NCBI GenBank assembly: GCA_016777745.1
Contig: JADHQX010000077.1
Span: 1-6,533 of the forward strand
Source of the DNA: Candidatus Pelagibacterales bacterium
Lineage (GTDB): Bacteria; Pseudomonadota; Alphaproteobacteria; Pelagibacterales; AG-422-B15
Direction of reading: 5' to 3'
Length of the DNA: 6,533 nt
Under the pieces are notes generated by a model. It was not told the DNA's origin and made no database searches. It worked only from the letters and a program-made list of their open reading frames with translations. Below, in pieces: positions 1 to 6,360 of this stretch. The position numbers and the translations under genes were made by a program. Every line of letters begins with the position of its first letter. The first letter of the stretch is position 1.

Positions 1-1
1 T

Positions 2-58
2 ATAACAAGTGAAGAGGGAAAAGGCTCAGAATTCATAGTATCATTCCCTGCTATTTAA
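2..58 (+). CDS. phoR: Sensor histidine kinase, C-terminal end only (probable PhoR), partial
   Basis: The window opens inside a reading frame that ends at TAA 56-58 and gives 18 residues, ITSEEGKGSEFIVSFPAI. The pattern S-x-x-G-K-G-S-x-F-x-x-x-(F/L)-P is the typical end of the HATPase_c domain of histidine kinases (the G2 box and last beta strand), where ATP binds. A kinase directly upstream of pstS, in a cluster that ends with phoB, is most simply PhoR, the membrane kinase that phosphorylates PhoB when phosphate is scarce. The kinase call rests on a short but characteristic motif; the PhoR name rests on context only. The HisKA domain, membrane segments and start lie outside the window. Confidence 0.8.
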   Translation: MTSEEGKGSEFIVSFPAI

Positions 59-68
59 TTAAATAGCA
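49..68. repeat. Perfect 20-bp palindrome over the kinase stop codon
   Basis: TGCTATTTAATTAAATAGCA is a perfect inverted repeat. As RNA it can fold into an 8-bp stem with an AATT loop, and the kinase stop codon (56-58) lies in it. There is no following T-tract (the next bases are CAACCTTAAA), so it is not a standard intrinsic terminator. It could be a 3'-end hairpin of the kinase mRNA, a weak terminator, or a dimer binding site. The symmetry is seen directly; any role is inference. Confidence 0.5.
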
Positions 69-86
69 CAACCTTAAATTTAATAA

Positions 87-126
87 TTGTAATAAATATT
101 TAATATTTCTGTAACAAAATTTTAAA
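87..126 (+). promoter_or_regulatory. Candidate Pho box array upstream of pstS
   Basis: Four 7-base units lie 11 bp apart: TTGTAAT (87-93), ATTTAAT (98-104), CTGTAAC (109-115) and TTTTAAA (120-126), separated by AT-only 4-base spacers. This is the architecture of PhoB sites (CTGTCAT-type direct repeats with an 11-bp period). The core 98-115 recurs upstream of pstC. A weak -10, TAAATT at 127-132, lies 11 bp past the core, about the spacing of PhoB-activated promoters that lack a normal -35. That would start transcription near 139. The region is very AT-rich, so the flanking units are less certain than the central TGTAAC-containing one. Confidence 0.6.
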
Positions 127-160
127 TAAATTTCTGTAAGTTTTTTAAAAAAACAAAAAT

Positions 161-166
161 AAAGGA
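161..166 (+). promoter_or_regulatory. Ribosome binding site of pstS
   Basis: AAAGGA lies 6 bases before ATG 173 and fixes the pstS start. It is one of only two clear Shine-Dalgarno sequences in the window, which fits heavy translation of the binding protein compared with the coupled genes downstream. Confidence 0.7.
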
Positions 167-172
167 AAAAAA

Positions 173-1186
173 ATGAAAATATTTAAAAATTTACTATTAG
201 TTACTAGTATGCTTTTAATAGCAAACTTTGCTCAGGCTAGAGATCAAATTAAGATTGTTGGATCTTCAACTGTTTACCCTTATGCAACGGTAGTAGCAGA
301 GAAATTCGGAAAAGGCGGAAAATTTAAAACGCCAGTAATTGAAAGTACGGGAACTGGCGGTGGTATGAAATTATTTTGTGCTGGTGTAGGAGAAAATCAT
401 CCAGATATAACAAATGCTTCAAGAGCTATTAAAACTGCTGAAAAAGAACTTTGTAATAAAAATGGTGTAAAAGATATCATTGAAATTGTTGTTGGAAATG
501 ATGGAATAGTTTTTGCTCAATCAGTAAAAGCTCAAGATATAAATTTTACAAAAGAACAATTATGGAGAGCTTTAGCTGAAAAAGTAGAAATTGATGGAAA
601 ATTAGTTAACAATCCATACACAAAATGGAGTGATATTGACAGCAAACTACCAGCAAATAAAATTGAAATTTTAATTGCCCCACCAACTTCAGGAACACGA
701 GATGCTTGGAACTCTTTAGTTATGGAAAAGGGTTGCACAAAAAAAGCTATTGAACTTCTTGGTGGAGACAAAGGTGAATGTGCAAAAATAAGAGAAGATG
801 GTTATGCTATCGAAGCAGGAGAGAATGATACTTTAATTGTCCAAAAACTTGATTCTAATCCAAATGCATTTGGTTTTTTTGGTTTTAGTTATTTATTAGG
901 TAATAAAGATAAAATTAAAGCTGCATCCATAGATGGAGTACAACCATCTCTAGCTGGCATCCAAGATTATTCATATCCGGTTGCAAGGCCATTATTCTTT
1001 TATGTGAAAAAAGCTCATATTGGAGTTATTCCAGGCATTTCAGATTTTTTGAAAGAATTTACTTCAAAAAAATCAATGGGTGATGGAGGTTACTTGTCTG
1101 ACATAGGTTTAGTGCCGTTATCTAGTGAAAAATATAATTCAACTAGAACAGCTGCAACAAAACTAACGACAATTAGCATCAACTAA
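173..1186 (+). CDS. pstS: PstS, periplasmic phosphate-binding protein of the Pst ABC transporter
   Basis: This 337-residue protein captures inorganic phosphate in the periplasm and delivers it to PstC/PstA. Residues 1-22 form a Sec signal peptide (K2, K5, a hydrophobic core, then AQA with likely cleavage before R23). There is no lipobox cysteine, so the mature protein should be soluble. PstS motifs follow in order: GSSTVYPY (30-37), the glycine-rich STGTGGGMK (58-66), NASRAI (81-86) and TSGTRDAW (172-179), whose S-G-T-R element contacts phosphate in the family. Four cysteines (69, 94, 188, 203) could form two disulfides. Length matches the family (E. coli about 346). The start has a good ribosome binding site 6 bases upstream. 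A candidate Pho box precedes the gene and a strong terminator follows it, so it can be expressed more than the permease genes. PstS is among the most abundant proteins of phosphate-stressed marine SAR11 cells (family knowledge). Confidence 0.96.
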   Translation: MKIFKNLLLVTSMLLIANFAQARDQIKIVGSSTVYPYATVVAEKFGKGGKFKTPVIESTGTGGGMKLFCAGVGENHPDITNASRAIKTAEKELCNKNGVKDIIEIVVGNDGIVFAQSVKAQDINFTKEQLWRALAEKVEIDGKLVNNPYTKWSDIDSKLPANKIEILIAPPTSGTRDAWNSLVMEKGCTKKAIELLGGDKGECAKIREDGYAIEAGENDTLIVQKLDSNPNAFGFFGFSYLLGNKDKIKAASIDGVQPSLAGIQDYSYPVARPLFFYVKKAHIGVIPGISDFLKEFTSKKSMGDGGYLSDIGLVPLSSEKYNSTRTAATKLTTISIN

Positions 1187-1208
1187 ATATAAATTATTAA
1201 TTTAACTT

Positions 1209-1240
1209 AAAAAGGCCGAGTAAAATCGGCCTTTTTTTTT
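1209..1240 (+). terminator. Strong Rho-independent terminator between pstS and pstC
   Basis: An 11-bp perfect stem pairs AAAAAGGCCGA (1209-1219) with TCGGCCTTTTT (1226-1236) around a GTAAAA loop. A run of nine T (1232-1240) completes the site. It is the most GC-rich hairpin between genes here. Because it sits inside the cluster, it should end most transcripts after pstS, leaving pstC onward to read-through plus the second promoter at 1259-1292. It also protects the 3' end of pstS mRNA. Confidence 0.92.
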
Positions 1241-1258
1241 ACAATTACAGGTTTAGAA

Positions 1259-1278
1259 ATTTAACATAATTGTAACAA
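1259..1278 (+). promoter_or_regulatory. Candidate Pho box upstream of pstC
   Basis: ATTTAACATAATTGTAACAA has two 7-base units, ATTTAAC and TTGTAAC, 11 bp apart. It matches the pstS site at 98-117 in 16 of 20 positions, including ATTTAA and TGTAACAA. It lies directly after the internal terminator, as expected for a second PhoB-driven promoter serving pstC-pstA-pstB-phoU-phoB. The match is seen directly; PhoB binding is inferred. Confidence 0.62.
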
Positions 1279-1286
1279 TCAAAGAG

Positions 1287-1292
1287 TATACC
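1287..1292 (+). promoter_or_regulatory. Candidate -10 element of the pstC promoter
   Basis: TATACC begins 10 bp after the 18-bp Pho box core (1259-1276), the spacing typical of PhoB-activated promoters. Transcription would begin about 1298-1300, at the pstC ATG (1299), leaving essentially no 5' leader. The only alternative start signal seen is a poor AAAGAG at 1281-1286, 12 bases from the ATG. Confidence 0.45.
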
Positions 1293-1298
1293 AGTTTA

Positions 1299-2699
1299 AT
1301 GAATTTAGGAATCTTCACTGCTATTTTGTTGTTTTGTATTTTTTCATATTTCTTTGGGCAAACAACAGCTAAAAAATTAGTTACAAATCAAAATCTTAAA
1401 CTTAAAACATTACCAACTTATTACGGATACTTTGTTGCTTTGTGGTGTGGAATACCCTCGTTAATCCTTTTTGCTGTATGGAGTTTATTTGAACCAACTA
1501 TCATAAAAACTATTGTAGTTGGCAAAGTATTATCAGCCTCACAAATTGAAGCAGGATTAACTACAAACCTTATTTATCAAAAAATCCTCTCATATAGTGC
1601 TGGAAATTTTACTGGAGATTTAACCGATACCATAAAAATAGGCGCACTTGCTTATGCAAAAATTACTTCACTTGCATACAAAGCTAAGTTAGCTTCAATT
1701 TTATCTTTAGCCTCGATAGGTTTTATATATGCCTTTAATAAAGTATCTAAAAACAATAATGCAAGAAATGATGTAGAAAATATTTTAAAATGGTTACTTT
1801 TTTCATCTTCCGTAATTGCAATATTAACCACTCTTGGAATTATATTCTCCCTTCTCTTTGAGAGTATAAAATTTTTTTCTTCAATAAATATTTTTGATTT
1901 TTTATTTGGAACAAATTGGAGTCCTCAAAAAGCATTTGTCAGGGACGCTAGTGCAATTACTGCTGAGGAATATCTAGAAATTAAAGATGCTTTTGGTTCT
2001 GTCCCTTTGTTTGCTGGAACTGCGTTTATAGCGTTAATAGCTATGTGCGTAGCGGTTCCAATCGGATTATTTTCAGGAATCTATTTAGCAGAATATGCAA
2101 GTTATAAATCTAGAAGAACTATTAAGCCTATTATTGAAATCTTGGCTGGTATTCCAACCGTAGTTTATGGATTTTTTGCCGCTTTAACAGTTGGTCCATT
2201 TTTTAGAGAATTCGGCGAAAGTTTAGGATTAAATGTGAGTTCAGAAAGTGCACTTGCTGCAGGATTAGTTATGGGAATAATGATTATTCCTTACGTATCA
2301 TCTTTATCAGACGATGTAATCAATGCTGTTCCACAATCTCTTCGAGAAGGATCCTACGCAGTAGGAGCAACTAAATCTGAAACGATTAAAAAAGTTGTTT
2401 TCCCTGCCGCTCTCCCAGGAATAATTGGATCAATCCTATTAGCTGTTTCAAGAGCAATTGGAGAAACTATGATTGTAGTAATGGCAGCAGGATTAGCGGC
2501 TAACTTAACAATAAATCCACTAGAGTCTACAACAACAGTCACAACTCAAATTGTAATGCTGTTGGTAGGTGACCAAGAATTTGATAGCCCTAAAACTCAA
2601 TCTGCTTTTGCACTAGGCTTAACCCTTTTTCTAGTAACATTAGTTTTAAATTATATCGCTTTAAGAGTAGTAAAAAAATATAGAGAAAAATATGACTAA
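1299..2699 (+). CDS. pstC: PstC, phosphate ABC transporter permease (extended form)
   Basis: This 466-residue inner-membrane protein forms half of the phosphate channel with PstA. The C-terminal part (about 230-466) is the BPD_transp_1 permease core. It carries the EAA coupling loop that contacts PstB (E350-G-S-Y-A-V-G-A-T onward) and the PstC/PstA signature R-A-I-G-E-T-M (385-391). The first 150 or so residues are an added membrane domain (helices near 1-20, 41-66 and 130-146, with the motif YYGYFVALWCGIPSL), resembling the DUF3708 extension of alphaproteobacterial PstC. This makes it about 150 residues longer than E. coli PstC. ATG 1299 is the only usual start, because an in-frame TAG lies at 1254-1256. 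There is no good Shine-Dalgarno. The end overlaps pstA by 8 bases. Confidence 0.95.
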   Translation: MNLGIFTAILLFCIFSYFFGQTTAKKLVTNQNLKLKTLPTYYGYFVALWCGIPSLILFAVWSLFEPTIIKTIVVGKVLSASQIEAGLTTNLIYQKILSYSAGNFTGDLTDTIKIGALAYAKITSLAYKAKLASILSLASIGFIYAFNKVSKNNNARNDVENILKWLLFSSSVIAILTTLGIIFSLLFESIKFFSSINIFDFLFGTNWSPQKAFVRDASAITAEEYLEIKDAFGSVPLFAGTAFIALIAMCVAVPIGLFSGIYLAEYASYKSRRTIKPIIEILAGIPTVVYGFFAALTVGPFFREFGESLGLNVSSESALAAGLVMGIMIIPYVSSLSDDVINAVPQSLREGSYAVGATKSETIKKVVFPAALPGIIGSILLAVSRAIGETMIVVMAAGLAANLTINPLESTTTVTTQIVMLLVGDQEFDSPKTQSAFALGLTLFLVTLVLNYIALRVVKKYREKYD

Positions 2700-3954
2700 A
2701 GATCAAAGAATTAAAAAAAGACATAGAGCTGAAGCAAGGTTTAAATTATATGGACTTGTATCCATTATACTTGCATTAACTTTTGTGGGTTTTTTAGTTT
2801 TTACTATATTTTCAAAAGGTAGTGATGCTTTCTCAAAAACTACCATAAAAGTTAATGTATATTTTAATGCTGAAATACTAAGTCTACCATCCAATCCATC
2901 TTTGGAAGATATTCAAGATGCAGATTATTATGATCTTGCTTTAGAAAGTATTAATAAATTATTGTTAACTTCTAATCCTGATGACGAAAAATTATTAAAA
3001 AAATTATTCAGTCCAGATTTTGACTTAGAGATAAAAAACTATTTAGTAAAAAATCCAGATTTAATAAACCAAACTCAAGATATAAATTTAACCTCTTCTG
3101 ATGATATAGATCAATTATTTAAGGGTAATTTTCCAAGAGATATCCCGGAAGATAGAAGGCAAGTTAATGATAGACAATTAGAAATTTTTGATGAGTTAGT
3201 CGCTCAAGATAAAATTCAAAAAAAGTTTAATAATTATTTTTTTACCAATGGGGATTCGAGAGATCCTGAACTAGCTGGTATCGGTGCTTCTTTATTGGGA
3301 AGTTTTTTTAGTGTTGTAATTTGTTTAATATTATCTTTTCCTATCGCAATCTTAGCATCGATTTATTTAGAAGAATTTGCACCAAAAAATAAAATTACTG
3401 ATTTTATTGAAATTAATATTAATAATTTAGCTGCCGTTCCATCAATCGTATATGGACTTTTGGGATTAGGAATCCTCTTGGGCTTTATGAACTTTCCAAG
3501 GTCTACTCCATTAGTAGCTGGAATTACATTGGCCTTAATGACATTGCCAAGAATAATAATTCCTTGCAGGGCATCTTTAAAAGCTGTGCCACCTTCAATT
3601 AGAGAAGGGGCTTTAGCAGTTGGAGCCTCTAAATTCCAGTCAGTTTTTCATCATGTTGTTCCATTGTCTTTACCAGGAACATTGTCAGGTACTATCATTG
3701 GTCTTGCTCAAGCTTTAGGTGAAACAGCACCTTTAATTTTAATTGGTATGGTTGCATTTGTAGTTGATATACCTGGAAGTCCAATTGACCCAGCATCCTC
3801 TCTGCCTGCGCAAGTTTATTTGTGGTCAGAGTCAGCTGAAAGAGGTTTTGTTGAAAAAACCTCTGCAACAATAATGATATTATTAACCTTTTTAATTGTG
3901 ATGAATTTTATTGCAGTTTATCTTAGACAAAAATTTGAAAAGAAGTGGAATTAA
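2692..3954 (+). CDS. pstA: PstA, phosphate ABC transporter permease (extended form)
   Basis: This 420-residue inner-membrane protein is the second half of the phosphate channel. A basic cytoplasmic start ([15 protein letters not shown]) leads into one membrane helix (about 19-40). A hydrophilic, acidic, presumably periplasmic region (about 43-192) follows; the N-terminal part resembles the DUF3333 extension of alphaproteobacterial PstA. The permease core begins near 193 ([17 protein letters not shown]) and has the EAA loop (E305-G-A-L-A-V-G-A-S onward) and the signature A-L-G-E-T-A-P-L around 341-348. E. coli PstA is about 296 residues, so the difference is this insert. The start lies inside the end of pstC (8-base overlap) with only a weak GAGAAAA upstream, suggesting translational coupling. 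The final A of the stop codon is the first base of the pstB ATG. Confidence 0.95.
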   Translation: MTKDQRIKKRHRAEARFKLYGLVSIILALTFVGFLVFTIFSKGSDAFSKTTIKVNVYFNAEILSLPSNPSLEDIQDADYYDLALESINKLLLTSNPDDEKLLKKLFSPDFDLEIKNYLVKNPDLINQTQDINLTSSDDIDQLFKGNFPRDIPEDRRQVNDRQLEIFDELVAQDKIQKKFNNYFFTNGDSRDPELAGIGASLLGSFFSVVICLILSFPIAILASIYLEEFAPKNKITDFIEININNLAAVPSIVYGLLGLGILLGFMNFPRSTPLVAGITLALMTLPRIIIPCRASLKAVPPSIREGALAVGASKFQSVFHHVVPLSLPGTLSGTIIGLAQALGETAPLILIGMVAFVVDIPGSPIDPASSLPAQVYLWSESAERGFVEKTSATIMILLTFLIVMNFIAVYLRQKFEKKWN

Positions 3955-4721
3955 TGAAAGAGAGAAAAATAAAAATAAAAACTGAAAATCTCGAAGTTTA
4001 TTACGGAGAAAAACAAGCTTTATTTGATGTAAATTTAGAAATTCACGAAAAGGAAGTAACCGCACTTATTGGTCCGTCTGGGTGTGGAAAGTCTACTTTC
4101 ATAAGATGCATCAATCGAATGAATGATGTTATCGATATATGTAAAATTAAAGGATCAATTGAAATAGATGGAAAAAATATTAATCATAAGTCCATTGACG
4201 TTGTTAGACTAAGAGAAAAAGTAGGTATGGTGTTTCAAAAACCCAATCCCTTTCCAAAAAGTATTTATGATAATATTGCTTATGGGCCTAAGATTCATGG
4301 TATTACAAAAAATAAAGGTGAATTAGATAATTTAATTGAAAATAGTTTGAGAAAAGCTGCTTTGTGGAACGAAGTTAAAGATAGATTACATGAGCCCGGA
4401 ACAAGTTTATCTGGAGGACAACAGCAAAGGTTATGCATAGCTAGAGCGATATCTGTAAATCCAGAAATTATTTTAATGGACGAGCCTTGTTCAGCTTTGG
4501 ATCCAATTGCAACAGCAAAAATTGAAGAATTAATTGATGAGTTAAGAGAAACTTATACCATCATTATAGTAACGCATTCTATGGCTCAAGCAGTTAGAGT
4601 ATCTCAAAAAACTGGCTTCTTTCATTTAGGAAAATTAATTGAATTTGGCACTACAGAAAAAATGTTTAAAAACCCTAGTAATAATATGACACAAGATTAT
4701 ATTACAGGTAGATTTGGATAA
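3954..4721 (+). CDS. pstB: PstB, phosphate ABC transporter ATPase
   Basis: This cytoplasmic ATPase powers phosphate import through PstC/PstA. With the start chosen here it has 255 residues, matching the family (E. coli 257). All ABC motifs are intact: Walker [10 protein letters not shown] (40-48), Q-loop with the PstB-typical [14 protein letters not shown] (Q95), signature LSGGQ (152-156), Walker B ILMDEP (D176, E177) and switch histidine H208. An in-frame GTG at 3945 would add three residues. ATG 3954 is preferred because it is the better codon, forms the common TAATG one-base overlap with the pstA stop, and gives a normal N-terminus. Coupled translation with pstA is likely. phoU follows after 4 bases. 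Confidence 0.96.
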   Translation: MKERKIKIKTENLEVYYGEKQALFDVNLEIHEKEVTALIGPSGCGKSTFIRCINRMNDVIDICKIKGSIEIDGKNINHKSIDVVRLREKVGMVFQKPNPFPKSIYDNIAYGPKIHGITKNKGELDNLIENSLRKAALWNEVKDRLHEPGTSLSGGQQQRLCIARAISVNPEIILMDEPCSALDPIATAKIEELIDELRETYTIIIVTHSMAQAVRVSQKTGFFHLGKLIEFGTTEKMFKNPSNNMTQDYITGRFG

Positions 4722-4725
4722 ACAT

Positions 4726-5421
4726 ATGAACAACGAAACACATATTGTAAAATCATACGAAGAAGAACTTCAGCATTTGCATGATACGCTCATTCAAATG
4801 GGTAGTTTAACAGAGAGTCAATTATCAGACTCTTTAGAAGCAGTAATTAAAGTAGACAAAGAGTCTACGGATAAAATTATTAAAAGTGACGAAAAAGTAA
4901 ATAAGTTTAGATCTAAAATAGATACACAAATTATGAATTTACTAGTTAAGAGAGCACCAATGGCAATTGATTTAAGATCAACGATAAGCGCTTTAAAAAT
5001 ATCTCAAGATTTAGAGCGAATTGGAGACTTGGCTAAAAGTAATGCTAAGAAAGTTGAGCCTTTGCCTTTAGATCTTCCTGATTCACTAGTACAAAGTTTA
5101 AAAAGATTAGGTGATTTAGTTCAAAAACAATTAAAAGACGTTATCGATTCATACGTTAATAAATCTTTAGATAAATCATTAGCTGTTTGGAAAGGTGATG
5201 AAAAAGTTGATGATTTAACCCATCTAGCTATGAATAATGTTATGGATTTTCTATCTAAAGACAAAAAAAATTTAGCTTTTTCAACACATCTAATATTTGT
5301 GACTAAAAATTTAGAGCGTGCCGGTGATCACATAACAAATATTGCAGAGTCAGTATATTATCTTATTAAAGGTGAATACCTAAAAGGACATCGACCAAAA
5401 GGTAAAGATACTTCAGTTTAA
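4726..5421 (+). CDS. phoU: PhoU, phosphate signalling regulator
   Basis: PhoU is a cytoplasmic all-helical protein that couples the PstSCAB transporter to PhoR and keeps the Pho response off when phosphate is plentiful. The 231-residue product shows the two-repeat PhoU architecture: L-E-R-I-G-D (E97, D101) and L-E-R-A-G-D (E197, D201), the E-x-x-x-D metal-binding motifs, exactly 100 residues apart. A basic tail (GHRPKGKDTSV) ends the protein. An in-frame TTG at 4714, inside pstB, would add four residues. ATG 4726 is preferred because GGAT at 4715-4718 is suitably spaced as a Shine-Dalgarno and ATG is the better codon. Gaps of 4 bases to pstB and to phoB place it in the same transcript. Confidence 0.95.
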   Translation: MNNETHIVKSYEEELQHLHDTLIQMGSLTESQLSDSLEAVIKVDKESTDKIIKSDEKVNKFRSKIDTQIMNLLVKRAPMAIDLRSTISALKISQDLERIGDLAKSNAKKVEPLPLDLPDSLVQSLKRLGDLVQKQLKDVIDSYVNKSLDKSLAVWKGDEKVDDLTHLAMNNVMDFLSKDKKNLAFSTHLIFVTKNLERAGDHITNIAESVYYLIKGEYLKGHRPKGKDTSV

Positions 5422-5425
5422 ATCA

Positions 5426-6106
5426 ATGAAAGCCAAGATAATGATTATAGAGGACGAGGAGTCAATCGTTACTCTTGTCAAATATAATTTAGAAAAAGAA
5501 GGTTATAAAGTTTTCTCAAACTCAAATGGAGAGAAAGCAATAGAGCATATCAAAGAGATTGCACCAGATCTTATCTTACTTGATTGGATGCTTCCAAATT
5601 TATCTGGAATAGAAATTTGTAAAATTTTAAAAAATGAAAAAAAACATAAACATATGCCTATCATTATGCTTACAGCTAAAGGGGAAGAGGAAGACAAAAT
5701 AAGGGGATTAAATAGTGGAGCAGATGATTACATTACCAAACCTTTTAGTCACAAAGAATTAATTGCAAGAGTTAATGCTTTGTTAAGAAGAGTTAATCCT
5801 TCTGTTTCTGAAGATATTGTAGAGTATGAAGATCTTAAAGTTGATCGAATTGAAAGAAAAGTATTTAGGGAAAAAAAAGAAATTAAATTAGGACCTACCG
5901 AATTTAAATTACTAAATTTTTTAATTAAAAATCCAAAACGTGTTTATTCTAGAGAGCAACTGTTAGAAAATATTTGGTCTGATAATATTAACGTAGAAAA
6001 TAGAACTATCGATGTTCATATAAGACGTTTACGCCAAGCGATAAATATTAATTCAAAGAAAAATTATATAAGAACAGTTAGGTCAGCAGGCTACGCTCTA
6101 GATTAG
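5426..6106 (+). CDS. phoB: PhoB, phosphate response regulator (OmpR/PhoB family)
   Basis: PhoB is the transcription factor that, once phosphorylated by PhoR, binds Pho boxes and activates phosphate-starvation genes. This 226-residue protein has a receiver domain (about 3-120) with acidic residues E9, D10 and E11, phospho-acceptor D53 (LLDWMLP), T83 and K105 (TKPF). These positions equal those of E. coli PhoB. A winged-helix effector domain (about 130-225) follows, with GPTEFKLL, SREQLLENIW and the recognition-helix region NRTIDVHIRRLRQAI, ending RTVRSAGYALD. It lies last in the cluster, 4 bases after phoU, without a visible Shine-Dalgarno. It probably regulates its own operon through the boxes at 87-126 and 1259-1278. 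Its 3' end overlaps the converging gene by 9 bases. Confidence 0.95.
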   Translation: MKAKIMIIEDEESIVTLVKYNLEKEGYKVFSNSNGEKAIEHIKEIAPDLILLDWMLPNLSGIEICKILKNEKKHKHMPIIMLTAKGEEEDKIRGLNSGADDYITKPFSHKELIARVNALLRRVNPSVSEDIVEYEDLKVDRIERKVFREKKEIKLGPTEFKLLNFLIKNPKRVYSREQLLENIWSDNINVENRTIDVHIRRLRQAININSKKNYIRTVRSAGYALD

Positions 6107-6322
6107 TTTAAAAAATCCAATTACAAAGAGTGGAATTTGTAAACCAAAGTTAGTCAAGATAGCTTTATCTTTTGAGAGGTATCCAGCTATCGTCCATCCA
6201 ATAACCCCTAAACCATGAAACATAATATTGAGAGGATAAATATTTAAGTTTGTGAGAAGTATTCCTGTTAGTACTAAAAAAGTACTAATCCATTTAAGAT
6301 ACTTTTTAATAAAAAAGTTCAT
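6098..6322 (-). CDS. Small three-helix membrane protein of unknown function
   Basis: This 74-residue protein was not assigned with certainty. It has a short basic N-terminus (FFIKKYLK) and three predicted membrane segments, about 11-25, 31-49 and 55-72. The motif T-N-L-N-I-Y-P-L-N (24-32) and G-W-T-I-A-G-Y (42-48) recall small alphaproteobacterial membrane proteins of the DUF6552 type; that resemblance is from memory. It is judged real because of the textbook ribosome binding site before the ATG, the membrane-protein composition, and its position 38 bases after the gcrA-like gene on the same strand, with which it probably shares a transcript. Its last three codons overlap the end of phoB in the opposite direction. 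No function can be given. Confidence 0.8.
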   Translation of the reverse strand: MNFFIKKYLKWISTFLVLTGILLTNLNIYPLNIMFHGLGVIGWTIAGYLSKDKAILTNFGLQIPLFVIGFFKLI

Positions 6323-6326
6323 AAAG

Positions 6327-6333
6327 CTCCTTT
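6327..6333 (-). promoter_or_regulatory. Ribosome binding site of the small membrane protein gene
   Basis: Read on the - strand, AAAGGAG precedes the ATG (6322-6320) by 4 bases. It is the strongest Shine-Dalgarno in the window and supports both the reality and the start of the 74-residue gene. Confidence 0.75.
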
Positions 6334-6360
6334 GTTAAAGTTTGATTTTAAATAATTGAC

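Noticed and set aside
140..154. G-T6-A7-C near-palindrome in the pstS leader
   Set aside because: Homopolymer A/T runs are common in this composition and the hairpin would be very weak; a bend or leader role cannot be supported.
532..771. 79-residue open frame on the - strand inside pstS
   Set aside because: It lies wholly within pstS, has no recognisable domain or good ribosome binding site, and is explained as a shadow of the coding strand.
2354..2542. 62-residue open frame on the - strand inside pstC
   Set aside because: It lies opposite the conserved EAA-loop region of pstC; composition and position indicate a shadow.
2703..2894. 63-residue open frame on the - strand inside pstA
   Set aside because: It is a complement of the N-terminal part of pstA with no independent support.
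3945..3953. GTG start for pstB three codons upstream
   Set aside because: ATG 3954 makes the usual TAATG junction with pstA and a normal family N-terminus; the GTG adds only M-E-L and is not better placed.
4714..4725. TTG start for phoU overlapping pstB
   Set aside because: TTG is a rarer start; ATG 4726 has a GGAT at suitable distance and gives a normal-length PhoU.
5503..5697. 64-residue open frame on the - strand inside phoB
   Set aside because: It is a complement of the receiver-domain coding sequence; Ser/Ile-rich with no domain signal.
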